Shown one piece after another: positions 1-5,789 of a stretch of 5,789 nucleotides of DNA. How positions within the stretch are numbered: the stretch's first letter is position 1; every line of letters starts with the position of its first letter. Origin of the DNA: Clostridiaceae bacterium. GTDB taxonomy: Bacteria > Bacillota > Clostridia > Saccharofermentanales > DTU023. The position numbers and the translations under genes were made by a program. The notes under the pieces were generated by a model. The model worked only from the letters and a program-made list of their open reading frames with translations, was not told where the DNA came from and did no database searches. Location: NCBI GenBank assembly GCA_012511185.1, contig JAAZGN010000157.1:1-5789 (forward strand). Reading direction: 5' to 3'.

Positions 1-1238
1 AAGCTGCCGGGGTTAGTTTTCATTTCAATGCCAACCCGCAGTTTGATCCGGATGAACTGAAAAAGTCCTATGACTACCTGATTCTCGCGACCGGGGCATG
101 GGAGCAGGGGCGGCCTCCGGTAGAAGAAGGAAGCGGCCGCGTCATCGACGCGCTCGATTTTCTGATCGGAGTAAAAGAAGAAGGATCCCGCGACCTGGGC
201 AAACGTGTGGCCGTTATCGGTGCCGGCGATGTGGCCATGGATGCGGCAAGGCTTGCGAAACGGATGCCGGGCGATCCGGAGGTGACCATTGTTTACCGCC
301 GGACTGAAATGTACGCGCCTGCCAGTCAGGATGAATTCGATGCAGCCATGGAAGAGGGAGTCGGATGGCTTGAACTTCTGGCCCCCGTCCGCTATGACGG
401 CAGCAAGCTGGTTTGTGAAAGACAAAAACTCGGTGATTTCGATGACTCGGGCCGCCGCGCCTCAAGGGGAACGGGCGAGTTCGAAACACTTGAATTCGAC
501 ACGGTGATCGGCGCGACCGGCGCCCGTGTTGACAAGAAGCTCTTCACGAAAATCGGCATGAAGACGGACCGCTACGGCGATCCGCACCTGTCTTCCGCCA
601 TGGAGAGTTCAATTGACGGCCTTTATGTTATCGGTGATTGCCGCAGAGGACCGTCAACGGTTGTTGCGGCCATGGGCGATGCAAAAAAGGCGGCCCTGGA
701 TATCCTGTCCAAAGAGGGCCTGGACCACGATTTTGTCCATGCGCGGGTTCCTGTCGATGAGGCGGTCATCCTGGAACGCAGAGGAGAACTCAGGGAAGAG
801 AAACAGCCCCCGGAAGAAGGCCAGCGCTGCCTGATCTGCGACCAGGTTTGCCGTATCTGCACGGAGGTCTGCCCCAACCGGGCCAATGTTGCCTTGGCCA
901 TCGCCGGTTTTGCCAATTCCGAACAGATTGTCCACATCGACGGCATGTGCAATGAATGCGGTAACTGCGCCACCTTCTGCCCGCATGCGGGCAAACCCTA
1001 CAAGGACAAGCTGACGGTCTTCTGGAGTGAGGAAGATTTTGACGATTCAGATAACACAGGCTTCCTGCAGCTGGCAGAAGCAAGATACAGAATCCGCGAC
1101 GACCGGGGCCGTGTTTTCGATGTGTCGCAGGGCGAGCTGGCTGCACGGGCGGGAGTTCAGATGGCGGCTGTGATAACAGCTGTTGCAAAAGATTTCACTT
1201 GGCTGCTGAACAATGAGCATAAATGCAATGAGCATTGA
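1..1238 (+). CDS. ygfK: YgfK-type selenate reductase/purine-cluster oxidoreductase, FAD/NAD(P)H and Fe-S subunit (C-terminal part, 5' truncated)
   Basis: The frame is open from the window edge (first full codon at base 3) to TGA at 1236-1238, giving about 411 residues; E. coli YgfK is about 1,030 residues, so the N-terminal 60% lies outside. In fragment numbering I see an ATG motif of the flavoprotein fold at 29-31, an NAD(P)H Rossmann motif GAGDVAMDAAR starting at 73, a second ATG at 171-173, and the FAD-binding VIGD with Asp212 followed by RGPSTVVAAMGDA. This order is that of the glutamate synthase small subunit and dihydropyrimidine dehydrogenase family. The C-terminus has two Cys-rich segments: C276, C279, C283, C286 and C290 (last followed by PNRANVAL), and C316, C319, C322 and C326, a classic CxxCxxCxxxCP [4Fe-4S] motif. 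The protein is probably a cytoplasmic electron-transfer flavoprotein. It was named as a putative selenate reductase subunit in E. coli, but its cluster is now tied to anaerobic purine/urate breakdown. Direct selenate reduction should not be assumed. It lies 26 bases upstream of ssnA. Confidence 0.93.
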   Translation, partial: AAGVSFHFNANPQFDPDELKKSYDYLILATGAWEQGRPPVEEGSGRVIDALDFLIGVKEEGSRDLGKRVAVIGAGDVAMDAARLAKRMPGDPEVTIVYRRTEMYAPASQDEFDAAMEEGVGWLELLAPVRYDGSKLVCERQKLGDFDDSGRRASRGTGEFETLEFDTVIGATGARVDKKLFTKIGMKTDRYGDPHLSSAMESSIDGLYVIGDCRRGPSTVVAAMGDAKKAALDILSKEGLDHDFVHARVPVDEAVILERRGELREEKQPPEEGQRCLICDQVCRICTEVCPNRANVALAIAGFANSEQIVHIDGMCNECGNCATFCPHAGKPYKDKLTVFWSEEDFDDSDNTGFLQLAEARYRIRDDRGRVFDVSQGELAARAGVQMAAVITAVAKDFTWLLNNEHKCNEH

Positions 1239-1253
1239 ACAGCCTGTTTGACT

Positions 1254-1259
1254 GGAGGT
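1254..1259 (+). promoter_or_regulatory. Ribosome binding site of ssnA
   Basis: GGAGGT lies five bases before the ATG at 1265, a strong Shine-Dalgarno match. It sits in the 26-base gap after the ygfK stop and supports the chosen ssnA start and independent translation initiation within the operon. Confidence 0.8.
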
Positions 1260-1264
1260 AGAAG

Positions 1265-2587
1265 ATGATTATCGGTAAGGGAAGACTGGTGACCAACGAT
1301 CCCGATCACCCCTATTTTGAGGATGGCGCTTTACGCATTGTCGGTCAGCTTATCGACGCGGTCGGCAACTTTGATGACTTGAAAAAACTATACCCGGATG
1401 ATGAGGTGCTGGATGCGCAGGGCCGTGTCATCATGCCCGGCATGATCAACGCGCACACCCATATCTACAGCTCCTACGCCCGGGGGATGGGGGTGTCGAA
1501 ACCGACGCGGAATTTCCCCGAGATACTGAAAAACCTCTGGTGGGCGCTTGACCGCAGCCTGACCATGGAAGACAACGAGCTGTCAGCCTATACGACTTAC
1601 ATTGACAGCATCCGCAACGGGGTGACCACCCTGTTCGACCATCACGCCAGCCCCCATGCCGTGGAGGGATCGCTGTTCACGCTGGCGGAGGCGGCAAAGG
1701 AGATTGGTATCCGCAGCTCTTTTTCCATGGAACTGTCCGACCGCGATGGTGTGAAGATTGCGGATCAGGAAATCAAGGAAAACGTTGACTTTATCAGAGC
1801 CATGAACACCGACGAACAGGATATGGTGAAAGGCATGTTCGGCATGCACGCCTCTTTTACCATCTCTGACAAAACCATGGAAAAGGTCAAAAAGGCCATG
1901 GAGGGCATTGAGGCAGGCTACCATATCCATGTCGGCGAAGGCAGGGAGGATCAGTACGACAGCCTGAAGAAGTACGACATGCGGGTGACCGAGCGGCTGC
2001 TCGGCTGGGGCCTGCTCGGGCCCAAGTCCATTGCCGTCCATGCTGTCAATGTCAACGGGCGTGAGCTCGATATTCTGGCGGAAACTGATACCACCGTCGT
2101 CCACAACCCCATGTCAAACATGGGCAATGCCGTGGGGGCAACCCCTGTCCTCGGCATGCTGCGCCGCGGTATCCGGCTGGGACTTGGAACAGATGCTTAC
2201 ACCCACGACATGTTCGAGTCGGTCAAGGTCTCAAAGATCCTGCAGTCCCACCGCCTGTCCGATCCCACGGTCGGTTTCAGCCAGGCCCTGCAATTGCAGT
2301 ATGAAGGCAATCCGGCCATCGCGGCCCTTCACTTCAAGCGGCCACTCGGCGTCTTGAAAGAGGGAGCCTATGCTGACATCATCACGCTCGATTATTTTCC
2401 CTTTACGCCTTTTGGCGGCGACAACTGGAAGGGCCACCTGCTTTTTGGCGGTTACGGCCGTATGACCAATGACGTGGTAATCAACGGTAAGCTCGTCATG
2501 CGCAACCGCGAGATACTGACGGTTGATGAAGAAAAGATCTTCGCCCGTACAAAGAAGCGCGCTGCGGCCATCTGGCCGAAGCTGTAA
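1265..2587 (+). CDS. ssnA: SsnA family amidohydrolase (putative aminohydrolase of the selenium/purine cluster)
   Basis: This is a complete 440-residue protein, the usual length for SsnA, starting at an ATG with GGAGGT five bases upstream. It belongs to the mononuclear deaminase/chlorohydrolase branch of the amidohydrolase superfamily. It has an N-terminal beta-sandwich strand region (1-55), then PGMINAHTH with metal ligands His64 and His66, HIHVGEG with His222 and the catalytic-type Glu225, His259 in AVHAVNV, HNPMSN at 280-285, and GLGTDAYTHDM with the metal-binding Asp310. The C-terminal strands (about 365-415; GVLKEGAYADIITLD) close the small domain. There is no carbamylated-lysine motif, so one metal ion is expected. 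Family members hydrolyse C-N bonds, often deaminating heterocycles such as guanine or cytosine. The SsnA substrate is not readable here, but a ring-derived intermediate of purine degradation is likely from its position between ygfK and hydA. E. coli ssnA was first described for its effect on stationary-phase viability. The protein has no signal peptide and is probably cytoplasmic. Confidence 0.95.
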   Translation: MIIGKGRLVTNDPDHPYFEDGALRIVGQLIDAVGNFDDLKKLYPDDEVLDAQGRVIMPGMINAHTHIYSSYARGMGVSKPTRNFPEILKNLWWALDRSLTMEDNELSAYTTYIDSIRNGVTTLFDHHASPHAVEGSLFTLAEAAKEIGIRSSFSMELSDRDGVKIADQEIKENVDFIRAMNTDEQDMVKGMFGMHASFTISDKTMEKVKKAMEGIEAGYHIHVGEGREDQYDSLKKYDMRVTERLLGWGLLGPKSIAVHAVNVNGRELDILAETDTTVVHNPMSNMGNAVGATPVLGMLRRGIRLGLGTDAYTHDMFESVKVSKILQSHRLSDPTVGFSQALQLQYEGNPAIAALHFKRPLGVLKEGAYADIITLDYFPFTPFGGDNWKGHLLFGGYGRMTNDVVINGKLVMRNREILTVDEEKIFARTKKRAAAIWPKL

Positions 2588-2595
2588 GACTCTGG

Positions 2596-2619
2596 AGCGC
2601 CCCGGCAGGCAGGGGCGCT
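2596..2619 (+). other. Intercistronic stem-loop between ssnA and hydA
   Basis: AGCGCCCC (2596-2603) and GGGGCGCT (2612-2619) form a perfect 8-bp, GC-rich inverted repeat around an 8-base loop (GGCAGGCA). It starts 8 bases after the ssnA stop. The bases that follow (GATTAATCAAAG) contain no T-run, so it does not look like an intrinsic terminator. A role in mRNA processing, stability or partial attenuation between the cistrons is possible but inferred. Confidence 0.6.
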
Positions 2620-2629
2620 GATTAATCAA

Positions 2630-2634
2630 AGAGG
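2630..2634 (+). promoter_or_regulatory. Ribosome binding site of hydA
   Basis: AGAGG lies five bases before the ATG at 2640, a moderate Shine-Dalgarno match that is weaker than those of ssnA and the downstream dehydrogenase. It begins about 10 bases after the stem-loop, so the hairpin leaves it exposed. Confidence 0.65.
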
Positions 2635-2639
2635 TTAGG

Positions 2640-4043
2640 ATGGAACAATCCCTATTACTCAAGGACGGCTTCATCGTCCTGCCCGGGGAAACAGTCCGGG
2701 GAAGTATCCGCATCAAAGGTGAAATCATTGAAGAAACAGGCAAGCTGACACCCCGTGAAAACGAGGAGGTGCTCGACTGCCGCGGTTTCTATTTCCTGCC
2801 GGGCGGGATCGAAACCCACACCCACCTCCAGCTGGAATCGATGGGTACGGTGACGGCCGACGATTTCGCGAGCGGCACGCGGGCGGCCCTGGCCGGAGGC
2901 ACGACAACGGTTATCGATTTCGCGACCCAGTTTCACGGCGAAACCATGGCACGGGGCCTGAAGCGCTGGCACGAAAAAGCGGATGGCAAGTGTGCCACCG
3001 ATTACGGTTTCCATATGGCGCTGACGGAGTGGAACAGCCAGCTGAAAGGGGAGATGGAATCAATCGTTGCCGGCGGCGTCAGCTCCTTCAAAATGTACAT
3101 GGCCTACAAAAACAATATGATGGTCCGGGAGGATGAGATCTACGATGCCCTGGAGGAAACGCAGCGTCTGGGGGCCACCATTGGCTTTCACTGTGAAAAC
3201 GGACTGCTGATCGATGTACTGGTCCGGCGTGAGCGTGAAAGGGGACATTTAACCCCCTATTTTCACCAGATCAGCCGACCGGCCGAACTGGAGGAAGAGG
3301 CTATCGTCCGCCTGGAGGCGGTCAACCACCTCCTTCATGCCAATCACCACATCGTTCACCTGTCGACATCCAGGGGTCTGACAGCCATCAACCGGTCCAG
3401 GGAACGCGGCATTCATATCCTTGTTGAAACGTGTCCGCAGTACCTCCTCCTTGAAGCCTCCCGCTATGGGACGCCCTCCAGTGAGGATTTTGAAGCGGCC
3501 AAGTATATCATGAGCCCTCCGCTTCGTGAGCGCCGTGACCAGGAAGCCCTCTGGGACGGACTCGCGTCCGGTGAAATCCAGTTCGTTGGCACCGATCACT
3601 GCTCCTTCAACTTCAAGGGCCAGAAAGAAATGGGCCGGGACGATTTTTCGAAAATTCCAAATGGTGCGCCGGGGATTGAGTTGCGGCTGCATTTGCTCTA
3701 TGCCTATGGCGTTGCCCGGGGCCGGATGGACATCAATCGTTTTTCTGAAGTCACTTCAACCAATGCGGCGAAATACTTCGGTTTATACCCCCGCAAGGGC
3801 ATCCTGCAAGCAGGCAGTGATGCCGACATTGTCATCTTCGACCCCGATCCCGAATGGACCGTCAGGGGTGAGGATCTCCATGAAAATTGCGACTACACTC
3901 CCTACGAGAATTTCGAGCTCAAGGGCAGGGTGCGTGACGTATTTTTGCGGGGCCGCCACAAGGTTGCTTCTGGTAAGATTGTGATTGAAGAGGCGGATGG
4001 CAGGTACCTGGGACGGCTGTTGCCGGACATGGACATCCGGTGA
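2640..4043 (+). CDS. hydA: Dihydropyrimidinase / D-hydantoinase family cyclic amidohydrolase
   Basis: This complete 467-residue protein is close to the length of D-hydantoinases and E. coli HyuA (about 460). The full binuclear metal set is visible: His60 and His62 in GGIETHTH, Lys151 in SSFKMYMAY (the lysine that is carboxylated to bridge the metals), His184 in GFHCENG, His240 in IVHLSTS, and Asp319 in FVGTDHCSF. Tyr156 matches the transition-state tyrosine, and Asn341 in IPNGAPGIE matches the substrate-amide-binding asparagine of the family. The family hydrolyses cyclic ureides such as dihydropyrimidines, hydantoins and allantoin-like rings to N-carbamoyl acids, usually as a cytoplasmic tetramer. 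The position between ssnA and the xanthine dehydrogenase suggests that it opens a ring produced during purine breakdown, rather than acting in classic pyrimidine catabolism; this is inference. Dihydropyrimidinase, phenylhydantoinase and allantoinase-like activities cannot be separated from sequence alone. E. coli calls the cluster homologue hyuA (ygeZ). The start ATG has AGAGG five bases upstream. Confidence 0.92.
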   Translation: MEQSLLLKDGFIVLPGETVRGSIRIKGEIIEETGKLTPRENEEVLDCRGFYFLPGGIETHTHLQLESMGTVTADDFASGTRAALAGGTTTVIDFATQFHGETMARGLKRWHEKADGKCATDYGFHMALTEWNSQLKGEMESIVAGGVSSFKMYMAYKNNMMVREDEIYDALEETQRLGATIGFHCENGLLIDVLVRRERERGHLTPYFHQISRPAELEEEAIVRLEAVNHLLHANHHIVHLSTSRGLTAINRSRERGIHILVETCPQYLLLEASRYGTPSSEDFEAAKYIMSPPLRERRDQEALWDGLASGEIQFVGTDHCSFNFKGQKEMGRDDFSKIPNGAPGIELRLHLLYAYGVARGRMDINRFSEVTSTNAAKYFGLYPRKGILQAGSDADIVIFDPDPEWTVRGEDLHENCDYTPYENFELKGRVRDVFLRGRHKVASGKIVIEEADGRYLGRLLPDMDIR

Positions 4044-4079
4044 TTAGCAAGTGAAGTGTCATCGAGTGGGAAATCAACG

Positions 4080-4086
4080 AAGGAGG
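4080..4086 (+). promoter_or_regulatory. Ribosome binding site of the xanthine dehydrogenase gene
   Basis: AAGGAGG lies eight bases before the ATG at 4095, a near-perfect Shine-Dalgarno sequence. No other in-frame start codon lies between the hydA stop and this ATG, and the protein begins directly with the ferredoxin fold, so the start is well supported. Confidence 0.85.
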
Positions 4087-4094
4087 AAGCAACC

Positions 4095-5789
4095 ATGACC
4101 TGGACTCTAACAGTCAACCGGCAAAGCTACCGTGTTCCGGAGGATAAGCGGCTGATCGATTTTTTGCGGGACGATCTTGGTCTGACCTCGGTTAAGGATG
4201 GCTGCAGTGAAGGTACCTGTGGTACCTGCTCAGTCATCGCGGACGGCAAACTTGTCAAGTCGTGCATTATGAGTGTATCGCGATTTGACGGATCCAGTAT
4301 CACGACCGTAGAGGGCTTGACCCCGCGTGAAAAGGAAGTTTATGTCCATACATTTGCCGAGTGCGGCGCGGTTCAGTGCGGTTTTTGCACACCGGGAATG
4401 GTCATGGCCGCCAAAGCCCTCCTCGATCAAAATCCGGACCCGACCCGCCAGGAAATCAAAAAGGCGATTACGGGTAATCTCTGCCGCTGTACCGGTTATA
4501 AAAAAATAATCGATGCCATCGGGTTGGCGGCCAGATTCTTGCGGGAGGATGAAATCATCCCCGCAGCGGATAAGGAGATCCGCGTCGGGGACCGGTCCCC
4601 GCGCATCGACGTCATGGAAAAGGTGCTGGGAACCGGAAAATTCCCGGATGATTACCGCTTCGACGACATGATCTACGGCCGGGCGCTGCGCACGCCCTAT
4701 CCACGTGCCCGCGTCAACCGGATCGATGTATCAAAGGCACTCAAGCATCCCGACTGTGTCGCGGTTTTGACTGCCGCTGATGTGCCCAACAACACAATTG
4801 GCCACATTGTGCGGGACTGGGATGTCATGATAGCCGAGGGGGAAGTAACGCGCTACATCGGTGATTCGGTCGCCCTGGTGGCGACAGGTAAACGCGAGAA
4901 CCTCCAGGAAGTTCTCGACCTGATCGAGGTCGACTATACGGAGCTCGAGCCCATCCTTGACCCCTTTGAGGCCATGAAGGACGGCGCCCCCCAAATCCAT
5001 GAAAAGGGCAATATCCTGTCAAGCGAACGGCTGATCCGCGGAGACGCGCACGAGGCCATCACCGGGGCGGCGCATGTGGTGACGGAAACCTATCGCGTCT
5101 CATGGCAGGAACATGCCTTTCTGGAACCGGAGTGCGCCATCGGCTGGCCTTCCGAAGATGGCGGCGTCCACCTGATTACAGCCTCTCAGTCCATTTACGA
5201 TGAGCAGCGGGAAGTGTCCGAGATGCTGGGTATCGAGCCGGAGCGCGTACACGTCCAATCAGCCCTGGTCGGCGGCGCTTTCGGGGGTCGCGAGGATATG
5301 AGTGTGCAGCATCACGCGGCCCTGCTCGCCTGGAAAACGGGACGCCGGGTCAATGTCAGGCTGTCCCGCTATGAAAGCACCATTGTCCATACCAAACGGC
5401 ATCCCATGACCATGAAAATGACAACATCCTGTGACGCGGACGGCCGCGTGACGGCACTTGTTGCGGAGATCGTCGCTGATACGGGCGCCTATGCCTCACT
5501 TGGCGGACCCGTCACACAGCGGGCCTGCACCCACGCGGCGGGGCCCTACAATTTCCAGAATATTGATATTTCAGGCAAGGCCGTTTACACCAACAATGTC
5601 GTCTCGGGCGCCTTCCGGGGTTTCGGTGTCACCCAAAGCTGCTACGCCATGGAATGCAACCTGAATCTCCTGGCGCAAAAGTGCGGCATGGACCCCTGGG
5701 ATTTCCGCTACCTCAATGTGGTCAGACCGGGCGATGTGTTGCCCAACGGTCAGGTTGTCGATCCAAGCTGCGGCCTTGCCGAGTGCCTT
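4095..5789 (+). CDS. xdh: Selenium-dependent xanthine dehydrogenase-like molybdenum hydroxylase, fused [2Fe-2S] and molybdopterin domains (3' truncated)
   Basis: The frame runs from ATG 4095 to the window edge without a stop, giving 565 residues of what should be roughly 850. Residues 1-75 are a plant-type ferredoxin domain with Cys37, Cys42, Cys45 and Cys57. Residues 76-150 are the helical [2Fe-2S] domain with Gln94, Cys95, Cys98, Cys130 and Cys132. After a short linker the molybdopterin-binding part begins near residue 165 (GTGKFPDDY, then LRTPYPRARV). It carries GGAFGGRED at 393-401 and GAFRGFG around Arg508. By motif alignment Glu400, Arg476 and Phe510 match the bovine xanthine oxidoreductase active-site residues Glu802, Arg880 and Phe914, which favours a purine substrate over an aldehyde. 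No FAD domain lies between the Fe-S and Mo parts. E. coli XdhD has the same fusion but has lost the cluster cysteines and reads GAYQGYG, so this protein fits the selenium-dependent xanthine dehydrogenase family better. Dependence on selenium is inferred from family, not seen. The catalytic C-terminal glutamate lies beyond the window. Confidence 0.9.
   Translation, partial: MTWTLTVNRQSYRVPEDKRLIDFLRDDLGLTSVKDGCSEGTCGTCSVIADGKLVKSCIMSVSRFDGSSITTVEGLTPREKEVYVHTFAECGAVQCGFCTPGMVMAAKALLDQNPDPTRQEIKKAITGNLCRCTGYKKIIDAIGLAARFLREDEIIPAADKEIRVGDRSPRIDVMEKVLGTGKFPDDYRFDDMIYGRALRTPYPRARVNRIDVSKALKHPDCVAVLTAADVPNNTIGHIVRDWDVMIAEGEVTRYIGDSVALVATGKRENLQEVLDLIEVDYTELEPILDPFEAMKDGAPQIHEKGNILSSERLIRGDAHEAITGAAHVVTETYRVSWQEHAFLEPECAIGWPSEDGGVHLITASQSIYDEQREVSEMLGIEPERVHVQSALVGGAFGGREDMSVQHHAALLAWKTGRRVNVRLSRYESTIVHTKRHPMTMKMTTSCDADGRVTALVAEIVADTGAYASLGGPVTQRACTHAAGPYNFQNIDISGKAVYTNNVVSGAFRGFGVTQSCYAMECNLNLLAQKCGMDPWDFRYLNVVRPGDVLPNGQVVDPSCGLAECL

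Noticed and set aside
1997..2019. CTGCTCGG repeated with a 15-base period inside ssnA
   Set aside because: It encodes LLGWGLLG within the normal protein fold. The repeat is short and GC-rich and needs no special explanation.
1583..2104. A 173-codon open frame on the minus strand within ssnA
   Set aside because: It lies wholly antisense to a gene with intact catalytic motifs, and its translation resembles no family I recognise. Long antisense frames are expected in GC-rich coding DNA.
2596..2639. Rho-independent terminator after ssnA
   Set aside because: The stem is good, but no T-run follows it. The next gene starts 20 bases later in the same functional cluster.
2231..2743. A 170-codon minus-strand open frame spanning the ssnA-hydA junction
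   Set aside because: It is antisense to the ends of two well-supported genes and shows no recognisable domain. It would read through the intercistronic hairpin, so it is most likely a shadow.
3249..3692. A 147-codon minus-strand open frame within hydA
   Set aside because: It is antisense to the conserved His240-Asp319 region of HydA and has no motif of its own.
4212..4229. Direct repeat GGTACCTGT/GGTACCTGC inside the xanthine dehydrogenase
   Set aside because: It encodes the GTCGTC residues of the conserved [2Fe-2S] motif, so the repeat follows from protein constraint.
4095..5789. Selenocysteine codon in the dehydrogenase
   Set aside because: No in-frame TGA occurs in the visible 565 codons. 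Selenium in this family is a labile cofactor associated with the Mo site, not selenocysteine.

Overview
The window is a densely packed, single-strand stretch of bacterial DNA holding four consecutive + strand genes: the 3' part of ygfK, complete ssnA, complete hydA (dihydropyrimidinase/hydantoinase family), and the 5' two-thirds or so of a molybdenum hydroxylase that looks like the selenium-dependent xanthine dehydrogenase. Intergenic gaps are only 26, 52 and 51 bases, each later gene has its own Shine-Dalgarno sequence, and no promoter or rho-independent terminator is visible. The genes are therefore most likely one operon that runs past both window edges.

The gene set is the core of the cluster found in many facultative and strict anaerobes (ygfK, ssnA, hyuA/hydA, a xanthine dehydrogenase, often with ygeX/ygeY/ygeW, arcC, yqeB/yqeC and selD). 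This cluster was long linked to selenium-dependent molybdenum hydroxylases and more recently to anaerobic purine and urate breakdown. In that setting the xanthine dehydrogenase handles the purine ring at a molybdenum centre. YgfK is a flavin/iron-sulfur NAD(P)H-type oxidoreductase that could carry electrons, and SsnA and HydA are two different amidohydrolases suited to ring opening or removal of amino/carbamoyl groups. The exact step of SsnA and YgfK cannot be read from the sequence.

The organism is most likely an anaerobic, selenium-using bacterium. By eye the GC content is moderately high (upper 50s percent) with a preference for GCC/GGC/CTG codons. The phylum cannot be fixed from this window. 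The selenium assignment is inferred from family resemblance: no selD, yqeB/yqeC or SECIS element lies in the window, and none of the four reading frames has an in-frame UGA.

Layout: 1-1238 ygfK C-terminal part (NAD(P)H/FAD domain plus two Cys-rich Fe-S segments); 1265-2587 ssnA; 2596-2619 intercistronic perfect hairpin; 2640-4043 hydA; 4095-5789 (open at the edge) fused [2Fe-2S]/molybdopterin xanthine dehydrogenase without an FAD domain. I saw no RNA genes, mobile elements, CRISPR arrays or attachment sites.
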